Of a stretch of DNA of 64,000 nt, positions 62,355 through 64,000 are shown in pieces. The stretch is taken from contig NC_092562.1 in assembly GCF_037975245.1 (NCBI RefSeq), positions 27,455,554 through 27,519,553 of the forward strand, given 5' to 3'. The translations under genes were made by a program, and so were the position numbers. The notes beneath the pieces were generated by a model. That model searched no databases and was not told the origin of the DNA. It was given only the letters and a program-made list of their open reading frames with translations. This DNA comes from Apostichopus japonicus. Its lineage: Eukaryota; Echinodermata; Holothuroidea; Aspidochirotida; Stichopodidae. Every line of letters begins with the position of its first letter. Position 1 is the stretch's first letter.

Positions 62355-64000
62355 TAAACAGTAGTAACAAACAAGGCAGGATAAACGAGGGTCAGAGGGG
62401 CACGTGCCCTTCCAGTTTTATGCAAACATTTACCGTTTATGCACCGTTAATTAGTATATCTCGATAAAGTGGTAACTGGTTTTGTTATCGTTACAATGTG
62501 GTGTCCATTCTACTCTACCGTACACTGACTCCACATAAAAATAAATACACCTACAGGCTAGGTTAGGCAACTAATGTTTTGCACAATTTACACGAAAACA
62601 TGCCGGAAGAGAGAGCAGAAGGCTAACCATGTACATACCCAATGAACCATTGCACTGAGATACTTTTGATCGATTTACAGGATAGTGACTAGTTTCCTGC
62701 AGCGGTAAGTAATCTGCCTATTGTGTGTGGTTCAATCACCGGGAGGTGATTTTCAAACTTTGGATAGGCCTGGATATGTTGACCAAATTGCTTGCATATA
62801 GTTGTTCTGCGCAGTTAATGAATGTTCACATGTGAAGCATTCGTATTCGTTACATGAGAAATTGGGATAGGCCAACAAGCTTATTAGGCTAAATCATCAC
62901 CATACGCAGACATGGAAACACAATTAGCTTGAATTGGGCTCCATATAAGTAGCCTAGTCCTATCCTACTCCTAGGTCTTATACACTTCAATCTACGGTAG
63001 CCTTGCCTAGGGTCGTTATGTTTAAAGGCTAGGGGCATTTCGCGTAGCCTAAGTTAGGTAAAGTGTTGTTTTGAACTAGTGAGACACAGGCAACAGAAGT
63101 GGTATGATCCTACGTCAGTAAGAAAACAAATTTCAGGAAGAACTTTTAAGAAGCCTATACAAAACTGGCAAACTCTTTTGGTCAACCAGACGTAGTCCTA
63201 GCCTAAATGGCTATTCTTATTTCAGTTCATGTTCAAATTCATTAAATTAATTTCCTAAAAAGGACTGGAAATTAGTAAGATAACATTCATTAAAAACTTG
63301 TGCATTAATGGCTCACAGGGAATTCTAAGACACTCCAAACCTTTCCAATATGTGGCTTCAAGTTGTTGTAGTGTTTGTGGTGATCATGGTCATTGTCACT
63401 TTTTTGAAATTTTGTACTGGTACTGTAGGATGTAGTAGCCTAGGCTCCTTAAACCTAACTTTTTAATATAACATAATTCCATTGGAAATTTATTTCAAAT
63501 TTGACAGTAATATTTGGATGAATATTTTGAGCAGCAAAAATGTATTCAACATTGCTGTTCATGTAATCGGTCAATTGGGATAATTTTTCTTATTAATTAA
63601 TCTTAGCAATTTGCTACAGTCAATGCACATGTCTTCCCATATCATATGCTTCAAAGCACTTGTAAGAGCAGTATGAACTATTCCTAATCGTTTTCAATTG
63701 AAACAAGGGCTTTAAAGCAGGACATGAAAGTATACAAGACAACTTGATAAAAATAATGATTTAGACCTTCTGATTCTGAAAAATATAGCACTTTGAAATA
63801 CTTGCACACTTTACTAGGCTATCTGGCTAACTCTCTGTTTATCTGGTAAAGTCATGAAATTTCCAAAATGCATGTTAACTGTATTGTCACATCCCTATTC
63901 CCTACATTTACAATATTTATAGTACACTGATATATGCTCATTCATCAATATTTGAGTTTTCAGATTAAAGAGTTTTTAACAAAGTCCATGTACATTACTT
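62355..64000. other. No gene recognised
   Basis: AT-rich sequence with scattered AGCCTAGGCT-like words and no open frame of interest. It may be intron or intergenic; no repeat element is identified. Confidence 0.5.

Overview
The window is eukaryotic, AT-rich, intron-containing DNA full of repeats. There are no bacterial signs: coding sequence sits in short exons with GT/AG borders, separated by kilobase introns. The receptor-type protein tyrosine phosphatase (PTP) genes with Ig/FN3 ectodomains, and the mix of Penelope-like, DIRS-like and hAT-like elements with long (TA)n tracts, suggest a marine invertebrate. An echinoderm is my best guess, but nothing in the sequence fixes the taxon.

Layout. 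Positions 1-14225 are a satellite array with a basic unit of about 333 bp. Each unit carries a near-perfect palindrome with 11-bp arms. Single units mix with longer variants (about 645 and 1195 bp) to form a recent higher-order repeat. Positions 15017-24504 hold six plus-strand exons that make an almost complete C-terminal (D2-type) PTP domain ending in YANI-stop. Its introns contain an 83-bp minisatellite array, which is split by a solo LTR with a 4-bp target duplication. Positions 24505-31960 lie between the two convergent PTP genes and in the last intron of the second. They hold (TA)n, a decayed DIRS-like retroelement and a LINE 3' tail. Positions 27918-48980 hold a minus-strand paralogue: Ig-like and FN3 exons, the C-terminal half of a canonical D1 (WPD, HCSAGVGRTG) and a D2. 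It has visible lesions: a homologous exon whose acceptor reads GCAA instead of GCAG, a terminal exon 7 nt shorter than in both paralogues and out of frame, and no visible transmembrane or D1 N-terminal exons. A GIY-YIG Penelope-like fragment and several minisatellites lie in its introns. Positions 49850-52140 are a second Penelope-like element without a C-terminal endonuclease, followed by a well-formed hammerhead ribozyme candidate. A non-autonomous hAT element with a perfect 8-bp target duplication follows (52264-52606). Positions 55443-56401 hold the last two exons of a third PTP paralogue. The rest, to 64000, has no gene I can support, only repeats and GC-rich MITE-like pieces.

How the parts relate. 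The three PTP loci are local duplicates: the first and second are convergent, and homologous exons keep the same lengths (77, 135, 129, 136 and 72 nt). In all three, the residue after the catalytic Cys of D2 is changed. Where the WPD loop is visible (two loci), it too is altered. These domains are therefore probably weakly active or inactive partners of an active D1. The C-terminal YxNI motif could be a phosphotyrosine docking site.
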